Part shown: piece by piece, positions 26,497 to 35,837 of the stretch | Numbering within the stretch: position 1 is the first letter of the stretch | Layout of the letters: each line of letters opens with the position of its first letter | NCBI GenBank assembly: GCA_963719975.1 | Contig: CAVRED010000005.1 | Location: 1 to 64,000 of the forward strand | Length of the DNA stretch: 64,000 nt | Source of the DNA: Poindextera sp963719975 | GTDB taxonomy: Bacteria > Pseudomonadota > Alphaproteobacteria > Caulobacterales > Caulobacteraceae | Direction of reading: 5' to 3' | Notes under the pieces: generated by a model | Told to the model about the DNA's origin: nothing | Seen by the model: only the letters and a program-made list of their open reading frames with translations | The model's database searches: none | Made by a program: the position numbers and the translations under genes

Positions 26497-29035
26497 GAAG
26501 CGGCGCGACGGGGTCGACGGCGGCGCTTGGCCCGCGGCGCGCGCGCGCCTAGCGCCGCCAGCGCCGCGAACGGGGAGGGCGCGTGCTTGGCCCCCTGGGC
26601 GGGCCTTGCCGGGGCGGCGGCCGGTCGCCGCCAGGCCGGGAGGCCTGGTCGCTTGCCAAGCCGGCGATAGCCCAGGCCGCGCAGCACCTGCTCGGCCTCG
26701 GCGCGGCTCCAACCCAGCGCCTCGATTGCGGTGATCGCTCAACTCGAGCCCCGCCGCGGTCGCGCGGCGATGCGCGCAGCGCCTCGTCCAGACGCTCCAA
26801 CGCCTCAACCGGCGCGGCCAGGCCGCCGACGGCGCGAAGGCCCAGGCCCGACAGGCTGGTGGCCGGCGGCGGCGGGTTCGGCAGCGAGGTGAGGCGGTCC
26901 GGAGCCGCGCTCCAGTTCGGCGCGCCCAAGCGGGCGAAGGCCGCCGAGAAGGCCAGCGCCTCCGGCTCGAGCAGCGCGGGCAGGAAGACGCTGAACGCCC
27001 CGAACCGCACCCCGAACGCGCGCAGCGCCCGCCGCTCAGCCTGGCTCAGCGCCTTGACATCGGCCTCGACCGGCCGCCGGTCGATGACGCCGCCCGCCTC
27101 GACCAACCGATAGGCGATCCCGCGCGCGAGGCCGCGGATGCGTCCATCGCCGACGGCTGTCTTCAGCAGGCGTAGCGGCTTCAGCCGCCGGCCGGCCTCG
27201 GCCGCGACAAAAGCCTCCAGGCGCCGCTGCGCCCGCTCGCGCGCGGCCTGCGGGCCAAGCTCGCCCGCCAGGCGCACGCGCGGCGAGAACGGCCCGCCCC
27301 CGACGAGTTGCCCCGTCGCCTGCCCGCGCCAGAGCGCCATGCCATTCGGCAGCAAGCGCAAACGCCTCGTCATCGTCCGCCGCGAGTCGCCCCAGCCGCC
27401 GCGCGACCTCCGGCCCGATCGCCCGCTCGGCCGCCGCGCTGCAGCGCGCGGTCCTCGAGCGCGCTCGCCCCGCGCGCCGGCTCGAAATGTGCGCCGGTCA
27501 GCCGCCCGACGAAGTGGCCCTCGACCGTCACCGTGCCGTCCTCGGCGATGCCGGCGAGCAACGTCTCGCGGACGTTCAGGCCGCGCATCAGCGCGCTGGT
27601 CCGCCGGTCGATGAAGCGCTGCACCAGCCGCTCGTGCAGCGTGTCGGAGAGGCGGTCCTCGAGCGCGCGCGTGCGCCCCTGCCAGTGCGCCGGGTCCGCC
27701 AGCCAGTCGGCGCGGTTGGCGACGTAGGCCAGCGTGCGGACGCTGGCCAGCCTGGCCGACAGCGCGTCGATGTCGCCCTCCAGCCGGTCGAGGCCCAGGA
27801 ACTGGCCCTCGACCCAGTCCTCAGGGATGCGCCGGTCGCCTGCGGTCAGGTGATCGAAGATCGTGCGGGCGAAGCGGGTGTGGTCCTCGATCGTCGTCTT
27901 GCGGAAATCGGGGATCTGGCAAACGTCCCACAGCCTCGCCAGGTTCGAGCGGTCCTTCGCGCGGCGCTGCGACGGCCTCGTCCTCGGCCAGCTTGTTCAG
28001 CACCGTCTCGTCCAGGCTCTCCTCGGCCAGCTTCAGGCCCGAACGCGGCGGCGACGCCGTCAGCGACCGCTGCAGCTCGACGAGGGAGTCGAAGTCTAGC
28101 GCGGCTGTTGCGCCACTCCGCGGCGGCCACCGGCTCGAACGCATGGGTCTCCACCTGCTCCGCCAGGTCGGGGTCGATGTCCGGACAGTCGCCGGTGACG
28201 CCGAACGTCCCGTCGCGCATGTGGCGGCCGGCGCGGCCGGCGATCTGGCCGATCTCCTGGGCGGTCAGCCAGCGCGTGCGCCGCCCGTCGAACTTGCGCA
28301 GGCCCGCGAACGCGACGTGGCCCAGGTCCATGTTCAGGCCCATGCCGATCGCGTCGGTCGCCACCAGGAAGTCGACCTCGCCGGACTGGAACAACGCGAC
28401 CTGGGCGTTGCGCGTGCGCGGGCTGAGCGAGCCCATCACCACCGCCGCTCCGCCGCGCTGGCGGCGGATCAGCTCGGCGATGGCGTAGACCGCCTCCGCC
28501 GAGAAGGCGACGACCGCGCTCCGCCTTGGCAGCCGCGTCAGCTTGCGCGGCCCCTCGTAGGTCAGCTTGGAGAACCGCTCGCGCCCCGTGATTTCCGCGT
28601 CCGGCGTGAGGCGGCGGATCAAGGGCGCCATCGTCGCCGAGCCCAGCAGCATGGTCTCGTAGCGGCCACGCGCGTGCAGCAGCCGGTCGGTGAACACGTG
28701 GCCGCGCTCGGGGTCGGCCGCCAGCTGGATCTCGTCGACGGCGAGGAACTCGACCTCGCGCGCAAGCGGCATCGCCTCGACTGTCGCGACGTAGTACTGC
28801 GGCGCGCGGCGGGACGATCTTCTCCTCGCCGGTGATCAGCGCCACCGAGCGCGGCCCTCGCGCCTTCACCACCCGGTCGTAGACCTCGCGCGCCAAGAAG
28901 TCGCAGCGGCAGGCCGATCATGCCGGAGGCGTGGCCCAGCATGCGCTCGACCGCCAGGTGCGTCTTGCCGGTGTTGGTGGGCCCGAGCACGGCGGTAAGC
29001 CTGGACGGCGGGGCCCCGGTGGAGCGGCTGCTCAT
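26493..29035 (-). CDS. Suv3-like ATP-dependent RNA helicase, frameshifted
   Basis: About 847 residues with at least six frame changes. N-terminal: Walker A GPTNTGKTHLA near residue 18, VALITGEEKIVPP, DEIQLAADPERGH (motif II as DEIQ), LLGSATMAPL (motif III). C-terminal helicase half: VVAFSAEAVYAIAELI, VVMGSLSPRTRNAQVALF, VDFLVATDAIGMGLNM (motif V) and QIAGRAGRH (motif VI). These fit the Suv3 branch of superfamily 2, which handles RNA decay or processing. The long C-terminal region contains a zinc-free, Pro/Ala-rich end. Frame breaks cluster near 28880, 28800, 28100, 27970, 27440 and 26730. Confidence 0.85.
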
Positions 29036-29341
29036 GGGCTTCGAAACTGGCGGATTTCCCGGCCGGCGAACAAGCGCAACCGGGCGGAGAGGGGCTGGAT
29101 TAACGCGCGGTTGCGCGCGGCTTGGAACACGGGCGAAACGAATCAGGTCCGAATCGGCGACCTCCGCCGATTCGGCCTTTGTTCCCTACGACATATGGTA
29201 GCTTGGCCATCGTCAGGCACAAGGGACCTGAGGCGCTGCTCAACGTGCCCGCCCGCGGAGGCTGGCCTGGCGCGATTCATGCAGGCAAACTCGCGAGATC
29301 TGGAGAGGCCGCCGCACCGACCAACAGCTCCTAACGAGACC

Positions 29342-29533
29342 ATGCCCAAGTCCGCCCGACCTTTGAGGAGTTTGTACGCCCTCGCCGTTGCGATCGAGGC
29401 GACCGCGCTGGTCGACCCCTATCCCAGGCTGGCACAACTCCTTGCGCGCGAGGCGGCCGCAACGGACGACCCCTATCCCAGGCTGGCGCAGGTCATGCAG
29501 CATTTGCAGGCCAGCTCACGGGCCTGGGCCTGA
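29342..29533 (+). CDS. Small hypothetical protein with internal repeat
   Basis: 63-residue ORF from the ATG at 29342. It contains a repeated DPYPRLAQ, encoded by two perfect 21-bp direct repeats (29413-29433 and 29467-29487) spaced 54 bp apart, exactly 18 codons. No known family. The remaining 29040-29600 stretch holds no other supported gene. It might be expressed ahead of the methyltransferase gene, but the dyad at 29561-29588 separates them. Confidence 0.4.
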   Translation: MPKSARPLRSLYALAVAIEATALVDPYPRLAQLLAREAAATDDPYPRLAQVMQHLQASSRAWA

Positions 29534-29560
29534 GCGCGCAGGTCGACGGCTAACACTCAA

Positions 29561-29588
29561 TTGATGTGTCGCGCTGACGACACACAAT
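29561..29588. promoter_or_regulatory. Dyad-symmetric operator candidate
   Basis: A perfect 7-bp inverted repeat (TGTGTCG and CGACACA) around a 6-bp centre at 29565-29584, extended outward by ATTG and CAAT. It lies about 50 bp upstream of the GTG start of the methyltransferase. The symmetry and position suit a repressor or activator site. No regulator gene is next to it. Confidence 0.5.
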
Positions 29589-29634
29589 CTCCAGCATGTT
29601 AGAAATCGAGTGCGATCAACGAGGGAGAATCCCT

Positions 29635-30699
29635 GTGGCGCAACTCGATGAAAACAAGCTCAATGCGTTCGTGGGCAAGATGCTCGGCGACCTTGGGGGC
29701 GCGTTCAGCGTGCCCACGGTTCGCATTGGCCTACGGCTGGGGCTGTTCGACGCCCTTCACGAAGGCGGGCCGGCAACCTCCGAGGAGCTGGCGCGACGGG
29801 CCGGCGGGCTGACGGAGCGCTATGTCCGGGAGTGGGCCCTGGCGCAGGCGGCGAACGGGTTCATCGACTTTGACGCCGCGTCCGGGCGGTTCTCGATAGC
29901 GCCGCATCAGGCGATGGTCTTCGCCGTCAAGGACAGCCCGGTCTATCTCGCAGGCGCGTTCGACCTCGTGGCCGCGATGATCGAGGGCGAGCCGAAGGTC
30001 GAAGCGTCATTTCGCACGGGCGACGGCGTGCGTTGGGGCGATACCGCGGGGTGCCTCTTCTGCGCGACGGGGGCCTTCTTCCGGCCGGGCTACGTGAACA
30101 ACATCACGCAGAACTGGCTGCCGGCGCTCGATGGCGTCGTGGACAAGTTGAAGTCAGGCGCCAAGGTCGCCGATGTGGGCTGCGGCGTCGGGTTCTCGAC
30201 GCTCTTGATGGCCGAGGCCTTTCCCAACAGCCGATTCGTCGGCTTTGACTTCCACGAGCCCTCCATCGAGGAAGCGCGCCAGCACGCGAGGGCGCACGGC
30301 TTTGGCGACCGCGTTCGCTTCGAGGCCCAAACGGCGAAGGACATCAAAGAGTCGGACTTCGACTTCGTCACCTGCTTCGATTGCCTGCATGACATGGGCG
30401 ACCCAAGAGGGTGCTCTGCTCACATGCGTCGCATCCTGAAGGACGATGGGACGTGGATGATCGTCGAGCCTATCGCCGGCGACCGGCCCGAGCAGAACAT
30501 GAACCCCGTCGGACGCTTGTACTACAACGCATCGACGATGCTTTGCGTGCCGACCTCCTTGGACCAAGAGGTCGGCGAAGGGCTCGGCGCGCAAGCAGGC
30601 GAGGCTCGGCTTGCGGAGGTCATCCGCGCCGGCGGCTTCTCCCGGGTCCGGAGAGCGACCGAGGGGCCATTCAACATGATCCTGGAAGCCCGCGCCTAG
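29635..30699 (+). CDS. Winged-helix/SAM methyltransferase, Rv2258c-like
   Basis: 354 residues from the GTG at 29635, behind a GAGGGA ribosome site. An N-terminal winged-helix-type region (FVGKMLGDLGGAFSVPTVRIGLRLGLFDAL, seen in pieces, then ERYVREWALAQAANGFI) precedes a Rossmann methyltransferase domain with VADVGCGVGFSTLLMAEAF near residue 176, FVGFDFHE and VTCFDCLHDMGDP. The architecture matches Rv2258c-type methyltransferases of unknown substrate. The dyad at 29561-29588 may control it. Uninterrupted. Confidence 0.8.
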   Translation: MAQLDENKLNAFVGKMLGDLGGAFSVPTVRIGLRLGLFDALHEGGPATSEELARRAGGLTERYVREWALAQAANGFIDFDAASGRFSIAPHQAMVFAVKDSPVYLAGAFDLVAAMIEGEPKVEASFRTGDGVRWGDTAGCLFCATGAFFRPGYVNNITQNWLPALDGVVDKLKSGAKVADVGCGVGFSTLLMAEAFPNSRFVGFDFHEPSIEEARQHARAHGFGDRVRFEAQTAKDIKESDFDFVTCFDCLHDMGDPRGCSAHMRRILKDDGTWMIVEPIAGDRPEQNMNPVGRLYYNASTMLCVPTSLDQEVGEGLGAQAGEARLAEVIRAGGFSRVRRATEGPFNMILEARA

Positions 30700-30843
30700 G
30701 ACCGGTTGGCGGCGCACCCAAGGGTCGTCGCGTCGCCTCGCGGCGTCCGCATGAGGCTCCCCGCGCGGAATGGAACCAAGCTGGGACCAGAGGGGTTAGC
30801 GCAACGGGCGCAGCTCTGCGCCCGGACCAAACTGCGAGGCGTC

Positions 30844-31080
30844 ATGAGGATGACCTGCACGCTGTTCACCGAGACTCCCTCCCCCAGCCTGATGGAGTTC
30901 GCCTACCCCGACTTCGAGGCTGCTGAGGACTTCGGTCTGGCCCGCAACGCGGCGTTCGCCAAGGTGAACCGTATCTATCCGAATGCCGAGCTGATCGAGC
31001 TCCGCACCGACGAGCCGCACACGCGAGAGGTATGGATCAAGCGCGGCGGCGCGTGGGAGCGCGGGGGCGGGGTCCACTGA
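30844..31080 (+). CDS. Small hypothetical protein
   Basis: 78 residues from the ATG at 30844. Features: MRMTCTLFTETPSPSLMEF, then FGLARNAAFAKVNRIYPNAELIELRTDEPH and a WIKRGG-type end. It is compact and mixed alpha/beta, with no family recognised. The 145 bp between it and the methyltransferase show nothing else. Composition and codon use fit a real gene. Confidence 0.5.
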   Translation: MRMTCTLFTETPSPSLMEFAYPDFEAAEDFGLARNAAFAKVNRIYPNAELIELRTDEPHTREVWIKRGGAWERGGGVH

Positions 31081-31191
31081 CCCCCAAATGCCCGAGCATC
31101 CGCCATACGATCGACACGAGGCTGTCGAAACTCGCCACTACGGTTGACTGTCGATCGAGCGCGTCTGCACAGGAAGGTTGGAGCGAACGCC

Positions 31192-31509
31192 ATGGCTGAC
31201 CCAGAGCAAACTGGCGCTTCCGGTTCGTCTGGCGAACGGTCAGACGCCTCCGGCAACGTGCATGACCTCGGTCGCGACACGGGCGCGCAGCGTCTGCACC
31301 GCTTGCAGCTAGAAGCCCACAAACTGGCCCGGGAACAGATCGATATCCTGACGCAAGATCTCAACGCCATCGCCCAGCGCGCGACGGACATCTCCGATGA
31401 TGGCGACTCCTATCCGGTCGGCGTCCGCGAGCTATGCTCGAGGCTGGCCGACGAGCTAAGACTACAGGGCCAGACGTTGGCCGCGCTCATGGCGCGCGCG
31501 GGACATTAG
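31192..31509 (+). CDS. Hypothetical helical protein
   Basis: 105 residues. A polar, Ser/Gly/Asp-rich N-terminus is followed by a long amphipathic helix (QRLHRLQLEAHKLAREQID) and an acidic turn SDDGDSYPVGVRELCSRLADEL. No membrane segment or signal. The ATG at 31192 follows a GGAG-like site. The function is unknown; the fold suggests a small coiled-coil protein. Confidence 0.5.
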   Translation: MADPEQTGASGSSGERSDASGNVHDLGRDTGAQRLHRLQLEAHKLAREQIDILTQDLNAIAQRATDISDDGDSYPVGVRELCSRLADELRLQGQTLAALMARAGH

Positions 31510-31572
31510 CGGCTCCAAGAAGAGCGGACGCTCGGCGGTGCGTCGCGCTGCGACCATGGCGCCCCGGCCGCG

Positions 31573-32415
31573 CTAGGCCTTCGGCCGAGACGGCGTGATG
31601 TTGATGTTGCGCAGGACGATGTTCGCGAACCCGATCACGGTGTTGGCGTGGATGTTCACGATCACCCATGGCCCGCTGTCGCCCACCTGGCCGAACACCA
31701 TGGTGATCGGGCCGGTCAGGCCCTGAGTGCGCTGGTCGGGCGGCTTGGGCTTGAAGCCGGCCACCTCGACATAGTGCACCGTGCACTGGGCCACGCGGCT
31801 GATGCCCATCGCGCGCTCCTGCCCGGTCAGCTCCGCGGGCTCAACGCGGCCGAACTCGAGCTGATACAGCTGCTTACCGTCGAAGAAGCGATCGGGTCCG
31901 TGGCAGATCGCCTGTGGGCCAGCGGCGACAGCGACCCGCACGAACTGCGTCAACGGGTCGGTCGCGGCGAGCTTCTGCGCGCGCGTGGCCGCGGGGTGGC
32001 CCAGGTCGCCATAGGCGGGCGTCGAGACCACCTGCACGTCGCCGGGCGACCAGTCCACGTGCACGTGCCGCACTCGTTTCCCGTCGTGGTGGACGTAGGT
32101 GAAGCTGGCCGGATAGGGCTGGCCGTCCTGGCCGACATGGCCCTCGGTGGTGGCGTCGATGTCGACGCGCTTCAGCGCGCGCAGGATGCCATAGCTCTTC
32201 ATCGACACGTCGGCGCCATAGCCGCCCGGCACCTGCCGGCCGGTCGCGTGCACGACCAGCACCTTCACTGGCAAAAGGTTCAGCGGGTAGAGCGTGCCGT
32301 CGTAGTCCATCGACATCTTCAACGGCGGCAGGCTCTGCGCCGCCGGTGTCCCGCCGCCCGCCAGCGCGCCGAGCGCCAGCGCCATCGCGGCGATGAAGGC
32401 CGATCGAACAGTCAT
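31573..32415 (-). CDS. DUF3108 domain-containing exported protein
   Basis: 280 residues. A Sec signal (MTVRSAFIAAMALALGALAG, then TPAAQS) precedes the DUF3108-type domain: LVVHATGRQVPGGYGADVSMKSYG, TYVHHDGKRVRHVHVDWSP, VDPLTQFVRVA-type segment (TDPLTQFVRVAV) and FDGKQLYQLEFGRV. The protein is probably periplasmic. Members are of unknown function. It ends at 31573 and its promoter region is shared, divergently, with that of rpmB (32420-32590). Confidence 0.8.
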   Translation of the reverse strand: MTVRSAFIAAMALALGALAGGGTPAAQSLPPLKMSMDYDGTLYPLNLLPVKVLVVHATGRQVPGGYGADVSMKSYGILRALKRVDIDATTEGHVGQDGQPYPASFTYVHHDGKRVRHVHVDWSPGDVQVVSTPAYGDLGHPAATRAQKLAATDPLTQFVRVAVAAGPQAICHGPDRFFDGKQLYQLEFGRVEPAELTGQERAMGISRVAQCTVHYVEVAGFKPKPPDQRTQGLTGPITMVFGQVGDSGPWVIVNIHANTVIGFANIVLRNINITPSRPKA

Positions 32416-32491
32416 GCGTAGGGCTCCATGGTCTTGTCCGCGGCCCCTTTGACGGAAGGCCGGGGCGAATTTGGGGCGACGGCGCCCGACC

Positions 32492-32521
32492 TTGACGGGG
32501 CGAGCCGCCTTCGCCTATATC
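32492..32521 (+). promoter_or_regulatory. Sigma-70-type promoter for rpmB
   Basis: TTGACG at 32492-32497 and TATATC at 32516-32521 with an 18-bp spacer, about 70 bp ahead of the rpmB ATG. The -35 is a near-perfect match and the -10 is good for a high-GC genome. A ribosomal-protein gene is expected to carry such a promoter. Confidence 0.6.
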
Positions 32522-32591
32522 GCCCGCTCCCTGGCTGGGGGCCATTCGCGTCCGCCGCCAGCACCGCTTGGCCCCTCGGAAGGTTCCTCTC

Positions 32592-32891
32592 ATGTCCCGG
32601 CGTTGCGAACTCACGGGCGTTGGACCCATGGTCGGGCATAACGTGAGTCACTCCAACATCAAGTCCAAGCGTCGCTTCCTGCCGGCGCTGAAGACCATAC
32701 GCGTACAGTCCGAGGCGCTGGGCCAGACGTTCAATCTGCGCATCACCAACGCAGCGCTGCGCACGCTCGACTACAAAGGTGGTCTGGACGCCTTTCTGAT
32801 CAAGGCCCGCGACGAACAGCTCTCGCTCCGCGCGCGTCGAATCAAGCGCCAGCTCCGCGCCAAACTGGCCACCGCCCAGCCTCAGGCCTAA
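32592..32891 (+). CDS. rpmB: 50S ribosomal protein L28
   Basis: 99 residues: MSRRCELTGVGPMVGHNVSHS at the start (in pieces: RRCELTG, GHNVSHSN), KRRFLPALK, and the LRTLDYKGGLDAFL-type C-terminal half of the longer alphaproteobacterial L28. It binds 23S rRNA in the large subunit. A strong promoter lies 70 bp upstream. Uninterrupted; family length is normal. Confidence 0.96.
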   Translation: MSRRCELTGVGPMVGHNVSHSNIKSKRRFLPALKTIRVQSEALGQTFNLRITNAALRTLDYKGGLDAFLIKARDEQLSLRARRIKRQLRAKLATAQPQA

Positions 32892-32970
32892 GTCGGCTCA
32901 TCTCCGCCCGCGCGGAACGAGAGCTTCGGTCCGGCGCATCCGCGCGTCGCTGGTCGGGAGGCGGCGCCGA

Positions 32971-33795
32971 TCAGAACTTGCGCTCCAGCTCGACCGCGAT
33001 GCGCGCCTGGCTCTCCGCCTCGTCACGGTCCGGGCCGACGGCCGCGAGCCAGCCGGCGTCGACGTCGACCTCGATCGGCGGACCCTTCTGCGCGGCGGCC
33101 TCGTCCCCGTCGTCGTCCCCGTCCACGTCGCTCGCGCCGCCGAACGGGCGGAACTCCCACTTTACTTGCGGTCCCACATACGCGCCCTGCCGGCCGCCAA
33201 ACCGATGGTCGTCGCCAAAGTCGCCCAGCGCTTCGGCGCCGACCCTTAAGGCGCCCACAGTCCGCCACGTCGCCGAGGCGGCATAGCCGTAGGCCGCATA
33301 GTTCCCGCCATCTGGCGCGTTCAGCGGCCGCTCGACGATCAGGTTCAGCAGGCCCTCGAACCGCCCCGCCCGCTTGGCCAGCAGGATCTTGCCCTCCAGC
33401 TTGTCGGGCTCGCCGTTCAGCCCATGCCCGTATTCGAGATAGAGGCCCGTATCGACACCGACTTTCGGGATGCGCCCCACGTACCAGATCCCCTCCAACC
33501 CCACGTCGCTCCATTGCGCCGGCCCACGCGGTTCCTGGCTCTCGATCCCGACCAGCGCCAGGCTCAGGTGGTTGGTCACCCCGTATTCCAGCTCGAACAC
33601 GTTTGCCTGCGCAGCGCCGCCGGCCGGCGCGCCCACCAGCCCCGCCGACCGGGCCTCCAACTCGACGACGCCCTTCTCGACGTAGGGGTCATAGACCACC
33701 TCGTCCAACCGCGGATCCGCACGCGACACGCCCGCAAACCCGATCGCCACCGCCAGGCCCACGCCCGCCAGACACACACGCCACATCGCGACCAC
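32971..33795 (-). CDS. Putative outer-membrane beta-barrel protein, Fur-controlled
   Basis: 274 residues. A signal peptide (LAGVGLAVAIGFAGVSRA) is followed by DPRLDEVVYDPYVEKGVVELEAR and about ten alternating strands (YGVTNHLSLALVGIE, GIWYVGRIPKVGVDTGLYLEYG). The chain ends in EKF-like aromatic position (ELERKF), a typical outer-membrane assembly signal. A low-complexity acidic stretch (GDDDGDEAAAQK) forms a likely extracellular loop. A near-consensus Fur box lies just upstream, so it is probably made when iron (or manganese) is scarce. Its cargo is unknown. The start may be the second ATG, three codons in. Confidence 0.7.
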   Translation of the reverse strand: MVAMWRVCLAGVGLAVAIGFAGVSRADPRLDEVVYDPYVEKGVVELEARSAGLVGAPAGGAAQANVFELEYGVTNHLSLALVGIESQEPRGPAQWSDVGLEGIWYVGRIPKVGVDTGLYLEYGHGLNGEPDKLEGKILLAKRAGRFEGLLNLIVERPLNAPDGGNYAAYGYAASATWRTVGALRVGAEALGDFGDDHRFGGRQGAYVGPQVKWEFRPFGGASDVDGDDDGDEAAAQKGPPIEVDVDAGWLAAVGPDRDEAESQARIAVELERKF

Positions 33796-33828
33796 CTCTG
33801 CTATTGCGAGGCATTCGCATGATATAGA

Positions 33829-33843
33829 TGAGAATGATTGTCA
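33829..33843. promoter_or_regulatory. Fur box
   Basis: TGAGAATGATTGTCA matches the Fur 7-1-7 dyad (TGATAAT-n-ATTATCA) at 12 of 14 arm positions and is itself symmetric. It lies 34-48 bp upstream of the outer-membrane gene at 33795, where it would block the promoter. A further symmetric TGCGA-N5-TCGCA dyad lies at 33814-33828-ish, between box and gene. No other gene start is close on the plus strand, so the box most likely serves the barrel gene. Confidence 0.75.
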
Positions 33844-34338
33844 ATTGCATCGGCGGCTTTGCCGCGTCATGCAAAATCGTTTGCCCGGCCTCGACATCGA
33901 GCGGCATGATTCAAGTCGGCCCAGGCCGAGGGCCACGGCCCTGGGTCGGCCATATGCGGGAGAGCACTCCAGTGATTGGCTTGCGGCGCTCTTACTCGGC
34001 TCTGCTGCTAGGGCTCGCCAGCGCAACTCAAGTTGCGGCGGCCTATCCGAACCGCGGCGCCGTCGCCCATGTCTCGCCGATCCCTTGCCGCTGCGCGTCG
34101 CCGCTTGTCCCCAAGCTGGAGTTCGAGCTGCTGCTCGAACGGCAGGTGGAGCAAAACCTGGGCGTGCGTCCTGCCGCCCGATCCAAAACATCCGCGGAGG
34201 GTTTCCCGTCCGTTCGAGTGCGAGCGGCGCTGACGTCCAGAGCGCCGTCGGCGGCTCTGTGGTGGTCGTCTGATATTGCCCACGAAAGGAAGAGCAGCGC
34301 GCTTCCAGGGCGGACGGCGGTGGCGCTAGGGTGACCAC
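33844..34338. other. Intergenic region with no supported gene
   Basis: About 495 bp between the Fur box and the SRAP gene. It contains open frames on both strands, but none has a recognisable family or a ribosome site, and their composition is arginine/serine-rich as in shadow frames. A GC-rich hairpin-forming stretch (GAGGGCC-AC-GGCCCTG) lies near 33932. It may be a degenerate gene. I see nothing firm here. Confidence 0.6.
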
Positions 34339-34992
34339 ATGTGCAACCGATTCCGCGCTCACCTGGGCTGGCGGGACTGGGCCGAGGACTTTTCGGACAC
34401 CCGGATCCCGCTGCGCTTTCCAGATCCGCTGCCGAACCTCCTGCCAGAGCTTCGACCGACGGACCCGCATCCGGTGCTGCGGCCGCTCGATGCGGCCGAT
34501 CCGATTGCCGGGCTGGAAGCCAAGGTCATGCGCTGGGACCTGGTGCCGGGCGCCTTCCGCGGACCGCTCAAGAGCAAGACCTTCCTCACCACCAACGCGC
34601 GCTCGGAGAGCGTGAGCACGACCAGCGCGTTTCGGGACGCCTTCGCGCGGCGCCGATGCCTAGTACCCGCGGACGGCTTCTTCGAGTGGACCGGCCAGAA
34701 GGGTCGCAAGACCAAATGGCTGATCACGGTCGCCGGCGAACGGTCCTTCTGCTTCGCCGGCCTCTGGGATCACGCCCAGACCGCCGATGGTCCGGTCGAC
34801 AGCTTTACCATCCTGACGACCGCTGCCGGACCTGACATGGCGCCGATCCACGACCGCCAGCCGGTGATCCTGCCCCGCGAGCGCTGGCGCGATTGGCTGG
34901 ACCTCGACGGGGACCCGACGCCGCTCTACAGGCCGGGGCCCGTGGGCACGTTAAGGGCCGAGATCGCACCGGTCGAAGGCGCGCTGCTCTAG
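34339..34992 (+). CDS. SRAP (YedK/HMCES) abasic-site peptidase
   Basis: 217 residues. The catalytic cysteine is Cys2 (MCNRF), exposed after removal of Met1. Other SRAP features: NAR-SE near residue 86, DGFFEW near 112 with the catalytic glutamate, and a histidine in APIHDRQPVIL near 172. SRAP proteins form a thiazolidine crosslink to abasic sites in single-stranded DNA and protect replication forks. Length and motifs are complete. Uninterrupted. Confidence 0.93.
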   Translation: MCNRFRAHLGWRDWAEDFSDTRIPLRFPDPLPNLLPELRPTDPHPVLRPLDAADPIAGLEAKVMRWDLVPGAFRGPLKSKTFLTTNARSESVSTTSAFRDAFARRRCLVPADGFFEWTGQKGRKTKWLITVAGERSFCFAGLWDHAQTADGPVDSFTILTTAAGPDMAPIHDRQPVILPRERWRDWLDLDGDPTPLYRPGPVGTLRAEIAPVEGALL

Positions 34993-35057
34993 CCCGCGAA
35001 GAAGCGAGCGCTTGGCGTGGCTGCGGACTGCTTCGCGGTCGCGGGACCGTAGGGACC

Positions 35058-35246
35058 CTAGTGGCTTGTTCCGCCGAACAGGCGCCTGAACAGGCTGGCG
35101 ACGCCGCCGTTTGCGCTTGATCGGGTACGGCGACCGAGCGAGGCGTCAAAGTTGACGACTGGCCGGCCAATCGGCTCCTTGGGGCTGGCGAGCGGGGCTT
35201 GCGCAACGGCTGCCTGCGGCTCGCGTACGGATTCGACGACTGTCAT
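35058..35246 (-). CDS. Small hypothetical protein
   Basis: 62 residues with a GAGG-like ribosome site seven bases before the ATG at 35246. Sequence: MTVVESVREPQAAVAQ at the start, FDASLGRR in the middle, and an SLFRRLFGG end. Basic and probably disordered. No family recognised. It lies alone between the SRAP and DUF6306 genes. Confidence 0.45.
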   Translation of the reverse strand: MTVVESVREPQAAVAQAPLASPKEPIGRPVVNFDASLGRRTRSSANGGVASLFRRLFGGTSH

Positions 35247-35364
35247 TTTATTTGTCCTCGCCTTTGGGATCCTGAGACGAGAACTGTCGGCCGTTCCACG
35301 CCGACGGCGTTGATGTAGGTCAATCGCTCAACCCGCCGCTCATGCGTTCGCTAGACGCCCGGGC

Positions 35365-35808
35365 TCAGAGGCGCGCCTGCGGTGGGACGGGATGGCCTCG
35401 GGCGTCGAGCGCATCGTTGGCGGCGCCGATATTCTCGATGTGCGCGTCGAGCATGGCCTGCAGCATGCCGGCCAGGCCATCGTCATCGACCTGCGGCAGG
35501 AGCTCGTTCAGCCGCCGCACCACCCACGCCTGGCCGCGATTGGTGAAGGCCAGGCGGTTCTCGAAGTCGGAGACCGCCATCGCCTTTTCGTAGAAGTCGC
35601 CGACCTTGTCCGACGGTTCGGCCCCGAGCTGCACCAGCGCTTCGAACAACGCCTTCGCCCACTTCACCTCGTCGGCCTGGATGACCTTGGCCAACGCCTC
35701 GTACTCCGCGTCGGGAGCTTCATTGACCAGGCTCGCGCCCACCCGCGCCCCGGCGCGCTCGGCCTCGAGCAGCGTGGTCAGTTCCTCGACCAGTTCGTCG
35801 CGATCCAT
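35365..35808 (-). CDS. DUF6306 ferritin-like protein
   Basis: 147 residues, all helical. The start ATG at 35808 precedes MDRDELVEELTTLLEAERAGARV (in pieces: ELTTLLEAERAGARV), followed by ALAKVIQADEVKWAKALFEAL and DFENRLAFTNRGQAWVVRRL. Spacing of E, H and D residues (LLEAERAG, DEVKWA) suggests a ferritin-like bundle, perhaps metal-binding. The function is unknown. It lies downstream of a small exported protein on the same strand. Confidence 0.75.
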   Translation of the reverse strand: MDRDELVEELTTLLEAERAGARVGASLVNEAPDAEYEALAKVIQADEVKWAKALFEALVQLGAEPSDKVGDFYEKAMAVSDFENRLAFTNRGQAWVVRRLNELLPQVDDDGLAGMLQAMLDAHIENIGAANDALDARGHPVPPQARL

Positions 35809-35837
35809 CAGCCCTCCGAGAGTCGCAGCGTCCGCCG

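Noticed and set aside
33844..34338. Possible exported protein on the plus strand after the Fur box
   Set aside because: Frames there lack ribosome sites and family features, and the hydrophobic segment near the start is weak. It is treated as noncoding.
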